From NCBI RefSeq assembly GCF_007995245.1, contig NZ_VCBA01000002.1, positions 124,001-188,000 of the forward strand: a stretch of 64,000 bases of DNA. The letters are read 5' to 3'. Both the position numbers and the translations under genes were made by a program. Positions 9,637-17,753 of the stretch are shown here, in pieces; within the stretch, counting starts at the first letter, position 1, and the number at the start of each line of letters is the position of its first letter. The stretch comes from Tateyamaria sp. syn59 (GTDB lineage Bacteria > Pseudomonadota > Alphaproteobacteria > Rhodobacterales > Rhodobacteraceae). Under the pieces are notes generated by a model that had not been told where the DNA came from, made no database searches, and worked only from the letters and a program-made list of their open reading frames with translations.

Positions 9637-10865
9637 GCAAAACGCGTCAGGTCGTCGTCTGCGATGGCCTGCGCAATCTCATCCGCCCGTGCGCCCACCA
9701 GCGCGCGGGCTTTTGCCGCGATCCGGGCCTGCCGCATGTCCAAAGGCAAGGGCGCATCAAGGTCATGCGCATGCACCACGCCATCCACGACAACGCGCGC
9801 CTGCATCTCGGTCAGGCTGTCATCCGCACTCACTAGTACCCGGTCGCGCCACGCAACAAGGGCGGGATCCGCCGCGCAGTCGTCCGAAAAGGCGGCGATG
9901 TTGCCGGTATCCTGGTCATGCGCCGCCATAGCCAGCACGTGACGGTACGAAAACTTGGCACCCAGTCCGGTGAACGGGGACATCTGGTTGCAGACGGACA
10001 TCCAGCGCGGGTGCGTGTGGACGACAACCGCGGTTGCTGCGCGCAGCTCCACATCCCGTACGGCTTCCAACGCCGCGTGCAAACCGTGGCAACAGGCATG
10101 GAACTTGTGACTGACCGCCCCCATGCGCCAGGCAAAGGGCACGTCAGCCCCCGCTCCGTGATGCGTCGCGCCAAAACCCAAAGGTTCGGCCAGACCGTCG
10201 GCGGCTGACGTCATCCCGGCCTGCGCCCACAGCGCCGCCTCAACACCGGTGCGCGCGGCCAACCCGGCGTTCAATGGCTTGCCCATGGTCCCGAACTGCG
10301 ACTTCAGCCCGGATGCCATCGTGCTGCACAGACCAAGCGCGTGCGCCGACTGATCATCCGACAATGCAAGCAGCCGACTGGCTGCGACCGTGGCACCAAA
10401 CGCCCCTGCTGTAGCCGTCTGGTGAAAGCCAATCTCGTAGTGGTCACGCCCGAGCCACAGACCGACGGCGATAGAAGCTTCGGCCCCGACGAGTGCGGCG
10501 TCGATCATGTGGGCAAGAGACGCGCCGGTCGCCTCGGCAATGGCCAGAGCCGCCGGAACCGCCGCGACCGATGGGTGGCCGATATGCGCAAAATGGGTGT
10601 CGTCGTAATCCAGTGCGTGCGACAGCGTGCCATTCACCAATGCCGCCTCTGCCACCATGGCCCCTGCACGATCAAAACGTGTCGCGGGCCCCTGCCCGGT
10701 CAGCGCATCGGCCCATGGGCGAAATGCCCCTTCTCGATGTCCGGCAATCCCGCACGCCGCCCAATCCAGCAAGGACAGCCGCATCACGGCCCGCACATCC
10801 TCCGGCGGATCGGCTTGCGCATAGGCAAGCAGCAGCGCGGTGATATCCAAACTTCCCTGTTTCAA
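9618..10865 (-). CDS. MmgE/PrpD family protein
   Basis: A 415-residue soluble protein of the MmgE/PrpD family, whose studied members include 2-methylcitrate dehydratase and cis-aconitate decarboxylase. Family stretches are NGTLSHALDYDDTHFAHIGHPS, a GKPLNAGLAARTGVEAA segment and KFHACCHGLHAALEA. The start appears to be TTG at 10865 preceded by a strong GGGGAGGA site. That start region coincides with a dispersed repeat core (10852-10872). No prp or itaconate genes are adjacent, so the substrate is unknown. It ends inside the 3' end of amtB (convergent). Confidence 0.85.
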   Translation of the reverse strand: MKQGSLDITALLLAYAQADPPEDVRAVMRLSLLDWAACGIAGHREGAFRPWADALTGQGPATRFDRAGAMVAEAALVNGTLSHALDYDDTHFAHIGHPSVAAVPAALAIAEATGASLAHMIDAALVGAEASIAVGLWLGRDHYEIGFHQTATAGAFGATVAASRLLALSDDQSAHALGLCSTMASGLKSQFGTMGKPLNAGLAARTGVEAALWAQAGMTSAADGLAEPLGFGATHHGAGADVPFAWRMGAVSHKFHACCHGLHAALEAVRDVELRAATAVVVHTHPRWMSVCNQMSPFTGLGAKFSYRHVLAMAAHDQDTGNIAAFSDDCAADPALVAWRDRVLVSADDSLTEMQARVVVDGVVHAHDLDAPLPLDMRQARIAAKARALVGARADEIAQAIADDDLTRFAQLLTS

Positions 10866-10906
10866 AAAATCCTCCCCGAAGGGCCGATCCGCAACCGGGC
10901 CGCAGC

Positions 10907-11350
10907 CTAGCGATAAAGCTCCGCCGCCCGCCGCTCGAACGCCCGCACGATGCGCTGCATGGCTTCGTTGAACACAACGCCGATGATGCCCTGAAGGATC
11001 GCATTCTTGAACTCGAAGTCCACGAAAAACGACACGTCGCAGCCACCATCCGCTTCGGCAAAGGCCCAGTTGGATTTCATATAGCGGAACGGACCATCAA
11101 GGTATTCGGTGTCGATCTTCTTTGCCTCCGGATACAGCACCACGCGCGAGCCGAAGCGTTCGCGAAACACCTTGAAACTGATGACCAGGTCGGCCTCCAT
11201 CACCTCACTGTCACCTTTTGGTGTGACAGTCCGCACGCGGGCGGCCGCGCACCAGGGCAGAAACTGCGGGTATTTGCCGACATCAGCGACCAGATCGTAC
11301 ATCTGCTGCGGGCTGTAGGGCAGGAAGCGGGTTTCGGAATGGGTGGGCAT
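10907..11350 (-). CDS. COQ10/RatA-like START-domain protein (coenzyme Q-binding)
   Basis: A 147-residue single-domain protein of the polyketide cyclase/START fold. Conserved elements are YSPQQMYDLVADVGKYPQFLPWC near the N terminus and a C-terminal helix ending NEAMQRIVRAFERRAAELY. Alphaproteobacterial members are annotated as type II toxin-antitoxin RatA or as a COQ10-type quinone chaperone. COQ10 proteins bind ubiquinone and support respiration; I favour that role because no antitoxin-like partner is adjacent. Confidence 0.85.
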   Translation of the reverse strand: MPTHSETRFLPYSPQQMYDLVADVGKYPQFLPWCAAARVRTVTPKGDSEVMEADLVISFKVFRERFGSRVVLYPEAKKIDTEYLDGPFRYMKSNWAFAEADGGCDVSFFVDFEFKNAILQGIIGVVFNEAMQRIVRAFERRAAELYR

Positions 11351-11424
11351 TGCGGTAAACAGGGCCTTGGAACGCGTGTGCGTGGCATGTGTCCCGAATG
11401 CCCAATGAAATCAAGGGGACACAG

Positions 11425-11961
11425 ATGTCAGAGCGGCCATATGTCATAGACCAGATGATCTCGGCCAAGGCCATCGCGGCCCGGATCGAGACGTTGTGCG
11501 ACGAAATCCAGGATGAATTTGCAGGCACTGACAAGCTGGTCGTCGTGGGTCTGTTGCGGGGCTCTTTCGTCTTCATCGCCGATCTGGTGCGCGAGCTGAA
11601 CCTGCCGATCGAGGTCGACTTCCTTGAGGCATCCTCCTACGGCGACGGCATGGAAAGCAGCCGGGAAGTGCGCATTCTCAAGGACTTGCGCGGCGCGATT
11701 GAAGGGCGCGATGTGCTGGTGGTCGAAGATATCGTCGACACCGGTTTTACCATGCAGCACGTGATCCGCCTGCTGAAAGGCCGCAAACCGTCCAAGTTGC
11801 GCACCATTGCGCTATTGGACAAGCCGAGCCGGCGCGAGGTCGAGGTAAAAGCGGATTGGACGGGCTTTGAGATCCCCGATGAATTTGTCGTGGGCTACGG
11901 GATCGACTACGCGCAACGCAACCGCAACCTCCCGTATATCGGGAAGGTGCGTTTCACTTGA
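11425..11961 (+). CDS. hpt: Hypoxanthine phosphoribosyltransferase
   Basis: A 178-residue type I phosphoribosyltransferase for purine salvage (hypoxanthine/guanine plus PRPP to IMP/GMP). The PRPP loop is [17 protein letters not shown]; the flexible loop has [10 protein letters not shown] and the base-binding region is [23 protein letters not shown]. The ATG at 11425 is preceded by AAGGGGAC and starts the conserved protein, so it is preferred over the upstream in-frame codon. Its last 8 bp overlap a convergent small gene. Confidence 0.94.
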   Translation: MSERPYVIDQMISAKAIAARIETLCDEIQDEFAGTDKLVVVGLLRGSFVFIADLVRELNLPIEVDFLEASSYGDGMESSREVRILKDLRGAIEGRDVLVVEDIVDTGFTMQHVIRLLKGRKPSKLRTIALLDKPSRREVEVKADWTGFEIPDEFVVGYGIDYAQRNRNLPYIGKVRFT

Positions 11962-12163
11962 AAAGGCGGACCTTACCCTTTTTCTTGACCCGCCCATCCA
12001 CGATATTGCCCGACTTTGCATAGCGGGTTTCATCGCCCTGAGACGTCGCATCAAGTGCGTCGATGGCATCCTGAAGATGCGCGATCGCCACCTCGTTTTT
12101 GCGGGGGTCTAGCTCTGCAATCAAGGCTTCGAGCAGGGTGACGGTTTCCGCAGGGTCTGTCAT
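11954..12163 (-). CDS. Small conserved hypothetical protein
   Basis: A 69-residue mostly helical, hydrophilic protein: an acidic N-terminal half ([28 protein letters not shown]) and a basic C terminus ending [11 protein letters not shown]. No signal peptide, membrane span or cofactor motif is visible. The ATG at 12163 has AGGGAG about ten bases upstream; an alternative GTG lies three codons earlier. The charge pattern and intact frame suggest a real gene, but I do not recognise its family. Confidence 0.6.
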   Translation of the reverse strand: MTDPAETVTLLEALIAELDPRKNEVAIAHLQDAIDALDATSQGDETRYAKSGNIVDGRVKKKGKVRLFK

Positions 12164-12172
12164 GGGGCACAC

Positions 12173-12475
12173 TCCCTAGTGTAGGTCCCGCTCTTTCGCT
12201 ATGCGCCGCGGGCATCGACACTGTCAAGCGGAATTGCCTCACCTTTAGGTGGTATCCCATTGTAAAATCACACGAAAAACGGTACCGTGCGTGCGCCAAA
12301 CCAAGGGTCCGCGATGTAAGGGATCGCGATTTAAGTACTGAAAACAGCGCCTTTGGGAAGCCGCAGCGGGTACTGCAAGCACCCCTGCAGAGCAAAGATG
12401 CACTGCACATCTGACAGCGCATCAGCCGCTCTGCGTCGCAGATACGAACGTTAAAGTGGCTGTCGTGCGTATACC
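12173..12475. other. Intergenic region without a recognisable gene
   Basis: About 300 bp between the small gene and lipA. It holds several short inverted repeats, for example CGCGAT (12310-12315) with ATCGCG (12323-12328), and a cluster of GCAGTGC-type words at 12370-12440. No T-run follows any hairpin. The frame across it on the minus strand gives an unconvincing Cys/Arg-rich peptide. A small RNA or decayed DNA is possible; nothing can be named. Confidence 0.4.
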
Positions 12476-13423
12476 TTACCCGTATTTTGCCTGCCGCGCT
12501 GCACGCAAGCGAGCAAAATCATCACCCGCATGATAGGACGAGCGGGTTAACGGCGTCGCGGATACCATTAGGAACCCTTTTCCATAGGCCGCTTTCTCAT
12601 AAGACGCGAACTCGTCCGGATGGACGAACCGGTCCACGCGATGGTGTTTCGGCGTGGGTTGCAGGTATTGGCCAATGGTCAGGAAGTCGATGTCTGCCGC
12701 GCGCATGTCCTCCATCACCTGGATGACCGACTGCCGGTCTTCGCCCAAGCCGACCATAATACCAGACTTGGTGAACATCGTCGGATCCAGTTCCTTGACG
12801 CGCTGCAACAGGCGCAGGCTGTGGAAATACCGCGCGCCAGGCCGCACCTCGGGGTAGAGGCCCGGCACCGTCTCAAGGTTGTGGTTGAAGACGTCCGGAC
12901 GTGCTTCTACCACCACTTCCAGCACCGAAGGATCACAGCGGATGAAATCCGGCGTCAGGATTTCGATGGTCGTGCCCGGGCTACGGTGGCGAATGGCGCG
13001 GATGGTCTGGGCAAAATGCTCGGCGCCGCCGTCTTCGATATCGTCGCGGTCGACAGAAGTGACAACAACATGGTTCAGACCCAGTTTTTCCACGGCATGG
13101 GCAACGCGCCCTGGCTCGAACGCATCCAGTGCTTCGGGCGGTTTGCCGGTTGCGATATTGCAGAATGTACAGGCGCGGGTGCAGACCTCTCCCATGATCA
13201 TCATGGTGGCGTGGCCCTGGCTCCAGCACTCGCCCACGTTTGGGCAACCTGCTTCTTCACACACGGTGACAAGGCCGTTGTCACGCATGATCTTGTGAGT
13301 GTCTTTGTGCCCTTTGCTCACCGGGGCCTTGACCCGGATCCAGTCCGGTTTCTTGGGCTGCGGATTGTCGGGCCGCCGCGCCTTTTCAGGGTGTCTTTGC
13401 TCCGGGATCTTCAGGTCGCGCAT
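12476..13423 (-). CDS. lipA: Lipoyl synthase
   Basis: A 315-residue radical-SAM enzyme that inserts two sulfurs into octanoyl chains on the E2 and H proteins. Both iron-sulfur clusters are visible: the auxiliary cluster Cys55, Cys60, Cys66 in [12 protein letters not shown], and the radical-SAM CxxxCxxC at 81, 85 and 88 (CTRACTFC). The C-terminal RSSYHAG holds the serine ligand of the auxiliary cluster. Length is normal. No lipB is adjacent. Confidence 0.96.
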   Translation of the reverse strand: MRDLKIPEQRHPEKARRPDNPQPKKPDWIRVKAPVSKGHKDTHKIMRDNGLVTVCEEAGCPNVGECWSQGHATMMIMGEVCTRACTFCNIATGKPPEALDAFEPGRVAHAVEKLGLNHVVVTSVDRDDIEDGGAEHFAQTIRAIRHRSPGTTIEILTPDFIRCDPSVLEVVVEARPDVFNHNLETVPGLYPEVRPGARYFHSLRLLQRVKELDPTMFTKSGIMVGLGEDRQSVIQVMEDMRAADIDFLTIGQYLQPTPKHHRVDRFVHPDEFASYEKAAYGKGFLMVSATPLTRSSYHAGDDFARLRAARQAKYG

Positions 13424-13555
13424 AGTTTTTGCCAGGTCGTTTTCGCGTTGATTTGATTGATAACATAAGTGACCTGCCGAAAAACACCACGTGGCGCATG
13501 GCCGCTATGCACATGCTTGGGCGGATCGCACCGTGGCAGACACGGTTGGTATGGC

Positions 13556-14140
13556 TCAAAAGCGCTTGCGCACTCCAATGACAAAACCGGTGGATCCTGC
13601 ATCCACTTCGAATACCCCATAGCCATCCGAACGGTGGTGCAAACGCACAAAGGACGTAAAAGCCGGATCGGGCAAGTCGAACTCGATCTCAGCCATCCAG
13701 TGGACAAACAGACGTTGCGATGCGCCGTTTCGGTCAATCTCAACCTCTGGGATGTCGGTGGCGTAAGACAGCCCGAGCCCGGCTGCCAAAGACTTCACGA
13801 CCGACTGGTTTTCGGGCTCGTAGCGCACGACCACCGGAACGCTCAGCTCAAAATGGTGTTGATGTCCAAAGTGGCCCAACAGTTGCACTTCGGCCCCAAA
13901 GCGAAAGCGGCTGTCCCCGATGGCCCTGTCCGCCCCGACCGCCACACCGACCATATGGGAGTCTGCGAACCGCAAACGATTGGGGTTGACGGTTTCGTGC
14001 CAGCTGCCTTCGGTCATCGTACCAGCGACGACAGAGCCGTGAGCCTCCCACTCCGCCAAAGCGGCGGAGGCTAAAGAAACAAACACACAGGCAGTTGCGC
14101 CGGCGCGTGCCAGCCGTCGGAAACACATCATCCTGCGCAA
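13556..14140 (-). CDS. Secreted outer-membrane beta-barrel-like protein
   Basis: A 194-residue protein with a signal peptide (cleavage predicted after ALA at about residue 29), alternating beta-strand-like segments and a C-terminal Phe (VIGVRKRF), as in outer-membrane barrels. A small barrel enzyme such as the lipid A 3-O-deacylase PagL is one possibility: an H-x-S motif occurs in LHHRSDGYGVFE near the C terminus, with a Glu soon after. The spacing differs from known PagL, so the enzymatic call is weak. It stands alone between lipA and the DUF6456 gene. Confidence 0.6.
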   Translation of the reverse strand: MRRMMCFRRLARAGATACVFVSLASAALAEWEAHGSVVAGTMTEGSWHETVNPNRLRFADSHMVGVAVGADRAIGDSRFRFGAEVQLLGHFGHQHHFELSVPVVVRYEPENQSVVKSLAAGLGLSYATDIPEVEIDRNGASQRLFVHWMAEIEFDLPDPAFTSFVRLHHRSDGYGVFEVDAGSTGFVIGVRKRF

Positions 14141-14242
14141 TGCCTCACTGAAAATGCATCATGGTCAAGATCACCTTATGCCGCGCGCCCGGTTTCGTGC
14201 CTTGACCGAGCGCAAAGAGCGGCGTTTTGTCGTCATCAACCC

Positions 14243-14278
14243 AAAAAATGGCGCCGCGGGAGGAGCGCGACGCCATTC
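14243..14278 (-). terminator. Rho-independent terminator after the DUF6456 gene
   Basis: On the minus strand an AATGGCG..CGCG stem pairs with CGCG..CGCCATT and is followed by a run of six T. It lies about 20 bp downstream of the DUF6456 stop codon and so probably ends that transcript. Confidence 0.7.
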
Positions 14279-14298
14279 TCAGTCACCGGGCGAAACGA

Positions 14299-15444
14299 TC
14301 AGCCGATCATGCCGCCGCCCGGTCCTGTTGTATCATCGTAGTGCTGCTTGAGCCGCATGAGCGCGATGCGGAGCACGATCTTGCCCGAGCGCGCTGACCA
14401 GCCGAGTGTCTTTTCGGCGCTTTCTAGCCCCTCAAGATAACAACAGCAGCGCAAAACAACGTCGGACAGCCCCGGTCCAAGATCACGCAAGGCTGCAGCA
14501 ACTCGGTTGCGCGCGCCCTCAGGCCCATTGCCCACGCCGCTGTCCATGGCAAAGCCGCCACGCCCGCCACCGGTCAGAAAACGGTCCCAATTCTGCGCCA
14601 CGCGCGGGCCCATCTGGGCCAGTTCGAAATCCTCGCGCAGACGCTCACCAGCCGTGACCAGGTCGTCCGACAGAAAGGGCTGTCCGCCTTTGTCACGCCG
14701 CCGTGCCAACGCGGTCAGTGGCGACTCCGCGAGATTGTAGCGGACCTTGCGCGGCTGGCCGGTTTCGGTGTCGCGTACGGTGCGTTCGCCCCACTGCCTG
14801 TGTTGGTCCGCAAATGGTGTTGCAGCCTCGGCAAATCCGGGCTGCTCCTGTTCAACCTCGCCCATCATGTCGGCCAAGGCGGTGCGACCGGCAGGCGTGA
14901 TTTTGTAGCGGGTGATACGACCTGTCTGCTCCGCTGCAATCCAGTCTTGCAGCGCCATCGCCTCGGCGACTTTGCGGTCGACAACGGCCGTCCGGGTGCT
15001 GGTGCCAGAGACACCATCGCGCACGACAACAGCCTTTTGCATGTCGACCGCAACGGCGAGCACCGCCCCGGTTTCGCACAGACGGCGCAAAATGCGCACA
15101 GCATCCTGTGTCATGGCTGCGGTTTCTGGGGGCGTGTCGTGGTCGAGTGCGCGAGCGGTTTGCATATCAGCGTCATCCTTCTTGGGCCGATGGTCAGCAG
15201 ACGAACAAGAACGACCAACGGTGGCACCCAGCTTACGCAACACGGCATCCACCAGTGGATCATCGCGTCGCGTCTCATACCGCCTGATTTGGCGCAGCAC
15301 GGTCGAGGCATGGCAGCCCGACTTGCGCGCCAATTCCCGAATCGGCAATCCCGCCTCAGTGTGAGCCAAATAGTGTACGGCCGCGTCCGGAACCCAGTTC
15401 GGCAGGTTCAGGTCCGTGGCGCAGAATGCATTGCTGTTGCGCAT
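14299..15444 (-). CDS. DUF6456 helix-turn-helix protein
   Basis: A 381-residue putative DNA-binding protein. An N-terminal helix-turn-helix (LPIRELARKSGCHASTVLRQIRRYE, about residues 33-57) resembles recombinase or sigma-region-4 type motifs. A middle region looks like a winged fold (DWIAAEQTGRITRYKITPAGRTAL). The C-terminal half (about 225-375) matches the DUF6456 pattern, with LSDVVLRCCCYLEGLESAEKTLGWSARSGK. The ATG at 15444 is used because the stretch upstream is not protein-like. Its promoter region carries two DnaA-box-like repeats and faces the divergent DUF6477 gene. Function unknown; a transcription factor is the simplest reading. Confidence 0.8.
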   Translation of the reverse strand: MRNSNAFCATDLNLPNWVPDAAVHYLAHTEAGLPIRELARKSGCHASTVLRQIRRYETRRDDPLVDAVLRKLGATVGRSCSSADHRPKKDDADMQTARALDHDTPPETAAMTQDAVRILRRLCETGAVLAVAVDMQKAVVVRDGVSGTSTRTAVVDRKVAEAMALQDWIAAEQTGRITRYKITPAGRTALADMMGEVEQEQPGFAEAATPFADQHRQWGERTVRDTETGQPRKVRYNLAESPLTALARRRDKGGQPFLSDDLVTAGERLREDFELAQMGPRVAQNWDRFLTGGGRGGFAMDSGVGNGPEGARNRVAAALRDLGPGLSDVVLRCCCYLEGLESAEKTLGWSARSGKIVLRIALMRLKQHYDDTTGPGGGMIG

Positions 15445-15501
15445 CACTAGTGTCCGTCCTTCTTCCCTTCGGGCCCCGTGTGTCACGAAGTTTGCACCGG
15501 G

Positions 15502-15522
15502 TTGTCCACAAGATTGTCCACA
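15502..15522 (+). promoter_or_regulatory. Two tandem DnaA-box-like 9-mers
   Basis: TTGTCCACA occurs at 15502-15510 and again at 15514-15522, a direct repeat with a 12-bp period. The 9-mer differs from the consensus DnaA box TTATCCACA at one base. Flanking GGTTGT (15500-15505) and ACAACC (15522-15527) add a partial inverted repeat. It lies between the divergent DUF6456 and DUF6477 genes, about 60 bp from the former's start. A regulatory site is more likely than an origin because no AT-rich melting region or further boxes are seen. Confidence 0.5.
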
Positions 15523-15715
15523 CAACCTAAAGCTGCATTGATTACTGGATCGTTAACATTCGTCCTGATGAGCAGCATTGTTTCTAAATGATAAACAGTT
15601 GCTAAACGAACGTGCGGGCGCAGTTCACGGCACGCAACACCCGTTCAGGTTGTGCAATGGTCATCGCAACGGCGCTTCGGGGGAAGGAGCGACGCACGGG
15701 AAAAGGAGACCGGAA

Positions 15716-16015
15716 ATGCAAGATATTCTGACGATGCTCAGCGCACTGCGCCGCCCTCGCCTGCTGATGCGCGCGGCACGAATCGGTGCCGAAGACTACC
15801 GCCGCAGTGCGCATCTGCCTCGTCTGCTCGGGTACGGGCAACTGCCGCGCCACGGTGCTGCCCTGATGCGCCTGATGGAGATCGAGGGCGATTTGAACGC
15901 CCAACGCATCTCTGACGATTCGTCCTACAGCCTGCTGCGCCACATCGACGTTCTGATTGCCATCGTCGGCGAAGCCCGCATCCTGCGCGCCGCCCAAAGC
16001 GAACTGGCGACCTGA
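15716..16015 (+). CDS. DUF6477 family protein
   Basis: A 99-residue helical protein beginning MQDILTMLSALRRPRLLMRAARIGAEDYRR, the pattern of the DUF6477 family. The ATG at 15716 follows AAAAGGAGACC, a strong ribosome site, and replaces a longer frame with no such signal. No catalytic motif or membrane span is visible. It is divergent from the DUF6456 gene and abuts the stop of the convergent MttB-family gene. Function unknown. Confidence 0.8.
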   Translation: MQDILTMLSALRRPRLLMRAARIGAEDYRRSAHLPRLLGYGQLPRHGAALMRLMEIEGDLNAQRISDDSSYSLLRHIDVLIAIVGEARILRAAQSELAT

Positions 16016-17560
16016 TCACATAAAACTGTCGGGCTCCGCCGCTTTCTTTTCAGCAACGTAAGCGTCCAGGGCCTCGCGTATGGCGGGGTCCATGGCGGGT
16101 TGCTGATAGTCGGCCAGCAGTTTCTTGACCCGGAGCGTTGCAAGCTGCGCTGTGTCACGCGCGCCCTCGTCTTCCCAAGTCTCGAACGGCTTGTAGTCGA
16201 GGACGTCCGACTTCCAGAACGCGTTCTTGAAATTCGCCTGCGTATGGGCGCACCCCAGGTAGTGCCCGCCCGGCCCCACCTCGCGGATGGCATCCATGGC
16301 TTGCGCATTCTCATCCACCTGAACACCCGCCGCCAGGTGGTGCAACGTGCCAAGCTGGTCGGCATCCATGACGAATTTCTCGTAGGAACTGACCAATCCG
16401 CCTTCGAGCCAGCCGCAGGCGTGCAACATGAAATTCACGCCAGCCAGCAGCCCCATGTTCAGCGAATTTGCCGTTTCATACGCGGCCTGCGCATCCGGCA
16501 GCTTCGAGCCACAGAACGATCCTGCCGACCGGAACGGCAAACCCAATCGCCGCGCCAGTTGACCCGCGCCATAGGTGATATGCGCCGCTTCTGGCGTGCC
16601 AAAGGTGGGCGCACCTGAATTCATGTCGATTGACGTCACGAACGCGCCCATGATCACGGGCGCACCTTCCCGGCAGAGCTGTGAATAGGCGATCCCGGCC
16701 AGAACCTCCGCCAGAACCTGCGTCAGGGTGCCTGCCACCGACACCGGAGCCATCGCCCCGCCCACGATGAAGGGCGAGATGATACAGGCTTGGTTCGATT
16801 GTGCATAGACCTCCAGCGCGCCCATCATCACATCGTCGAACGTCATCGGCGAGTTGATGTTGATCAGCGATGTCATCACGGTTTTCCGTGTGACGAAATC
16901 TTTGCCGAAGACAATCTCGGCCATCTCGACCGAATCGCGGGCGCGGCTGGGTTCTGTCACCGATCCCATGAAGGGTTTGTCTGACAGCGTCATGTGCGCA
17001 TGCAGCATGTCGAGATGACGCTTGTTCACCGCCACATCCGTGGGTTCGCACACGGTACCGCCGGAGTGGTGCAGCCACTTGGACATATAGCCCAACTTCA
17101 CGAAATTACGGAAATCCTCCATCGTCGCATAGCGACGGCCGCCGTCGGCATCACGGACAAAGGGTGGGCCATAGACCGGGGCCAGTACAAGGTTCTTGCC
17201 GCCCACTTCGACGGACCGCGCCGGGTTGCGGGCATGCTGGGTATACGAGGACGGTGCGGTCGCGCACAGCTTGCGCGCCAGGCCGCGCGGTATGCGCACC
17301 CGCTCGCCACTCACATCGGCGCCGGCCTCCCGCCAACGATCAAGTGCTGCGGGATTGTCGGGGAAATTCACCCCAATCTCCTCCAGCACCGTTTCAGCAT
17401 TGTGCTCGATGATCTCCAGCGCTTCCTCGGTCAGCACCTCAAAGTTGGGGATATTGCGCTCGATAAAGCGGGCCGTTTCGAACGACACGGCACTGCGCTC
17501 GGCCCGGCGGGCGGCACCGCCCCCACCACGTCCACGTCTGCGTGTCGCTGCTTCGACCAT
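16016..17560 (-). CDS. Trimethylamine methyltransferase (MttB) family protein, non-pyrrolysine
   Basis: A 514-residue member of the MttB superfamily of corrinoid-dependent methyltransferases. The frame is complete with no in-frame TAG, so it belongs to the pyrrolysine-free branch whose studied members act on quaternary amines such as glycine betaine. The start at 17560 has AAAAGGGGATGG upstream; the N terminus is Arg/Gly-rich (VEAATRRRGRGGGG). No corrinoid protein or methylcorrinoid:THF methyltransferase gene is adjacent, so its partner and substrate are not indicated by context. Confidence 0.88.
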   Translation of the reverse strand: MVEAATRRRGRGGGGAARRAERSAVSFETARFIERNIPNFEVLTEEALEIIEHNAETVLEEIGVNFPDNPAALDRWREAGADVSGERVRIPRGLARKLCATAPSSYTQHARNPARSVEVGGKNLVLAPVYGPPFVRDADGGRRYATMEDFRNFVKLGYMSKWLHHSGGTVCEPTDVAVNKRHLDMLHAHMTLSDKPFMGSVTEPSRARDSVEMAEIVFGKDFVTRKTVMTSLININSPMTFDDVMMGALEVYAQSNQACIISPFIVGGAMAPVSVAGTLTQVLAEVLAGIAYSQLCREGAPVIMGAFVTSIDMNSGAPTFGTPEAAHITYGAGQLARRLGLPFRSAGSFCGSKLPDAQAAYETANSLNMGLLAGVNFMLHACGWLEGGLVSSYEKFVMDADQLGTLHHLAAGVQVDENAQAMDAIREVGPGGHYLGCAHTQANFKNAFWKSDVLDYKPFETWEDEGARDTAQLATLRVKKLLADYQQPAMDPAIREALDAYVAEKKAAEPDSFM

Positions 17561-17663
17561 GATCCATCCCCTTTTCCACATGACCAGGTGCGCCCTTGCT
17601 TACCGCATCGCAGCATGACGCGCAGGCTCATAGCGCCCCCCGAGGGAAAAAAGCGACATGACC

Positions 17664-17710
17664 CTTCCCTGTTTCAAAAAAATCCCGGGGGTCTGGGGGC
17701 TGGCCCCCAG
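17664..17710. repeat. Dispersed repeat unit, copy 2 (full form)
   Basis: A 22-bp core (17664-17685; CTTCCCTGTTTCAAAAAAAT and two more bases) is followed at 17687-17710 by a G-rich hairpin block with arms CTGGGGGC and GCCCCCAG. The core recurs at 10852-10872 (one A shorter) and 39479-39500 (one mismatch); the hairpin block recurs exactly at 52817-52840. It lies in the gap before guaA, where it could act as a transcription-end or mRNA-stability element. Confidence 0.75.
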
Positions 17711-17753
17711 TCCAACGCTTGCCACCCCTCGCCCACAAGCCTATTGCAGCCCC

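Noticed and set aside
12051-12422. 123-codon minus-strand frame in the gap before lipA
   Set aside because: Runs through the convergent small gene in another frame, Cys/Arg-rich, with no ribosome site or family match.
15500-15530. Chromosome origin at the DnaA-box-like repeats
   Set aside because: Only two boxes, no AT-rich unwinding region, and no dnaA, dnaN, parAB or hemE nearby.
16016-17560. Pyrrolysine codon in the MttB homologue
   Set aside because: The frame runs to a TGA with no in-frame TAG, and no pyl genes are present.
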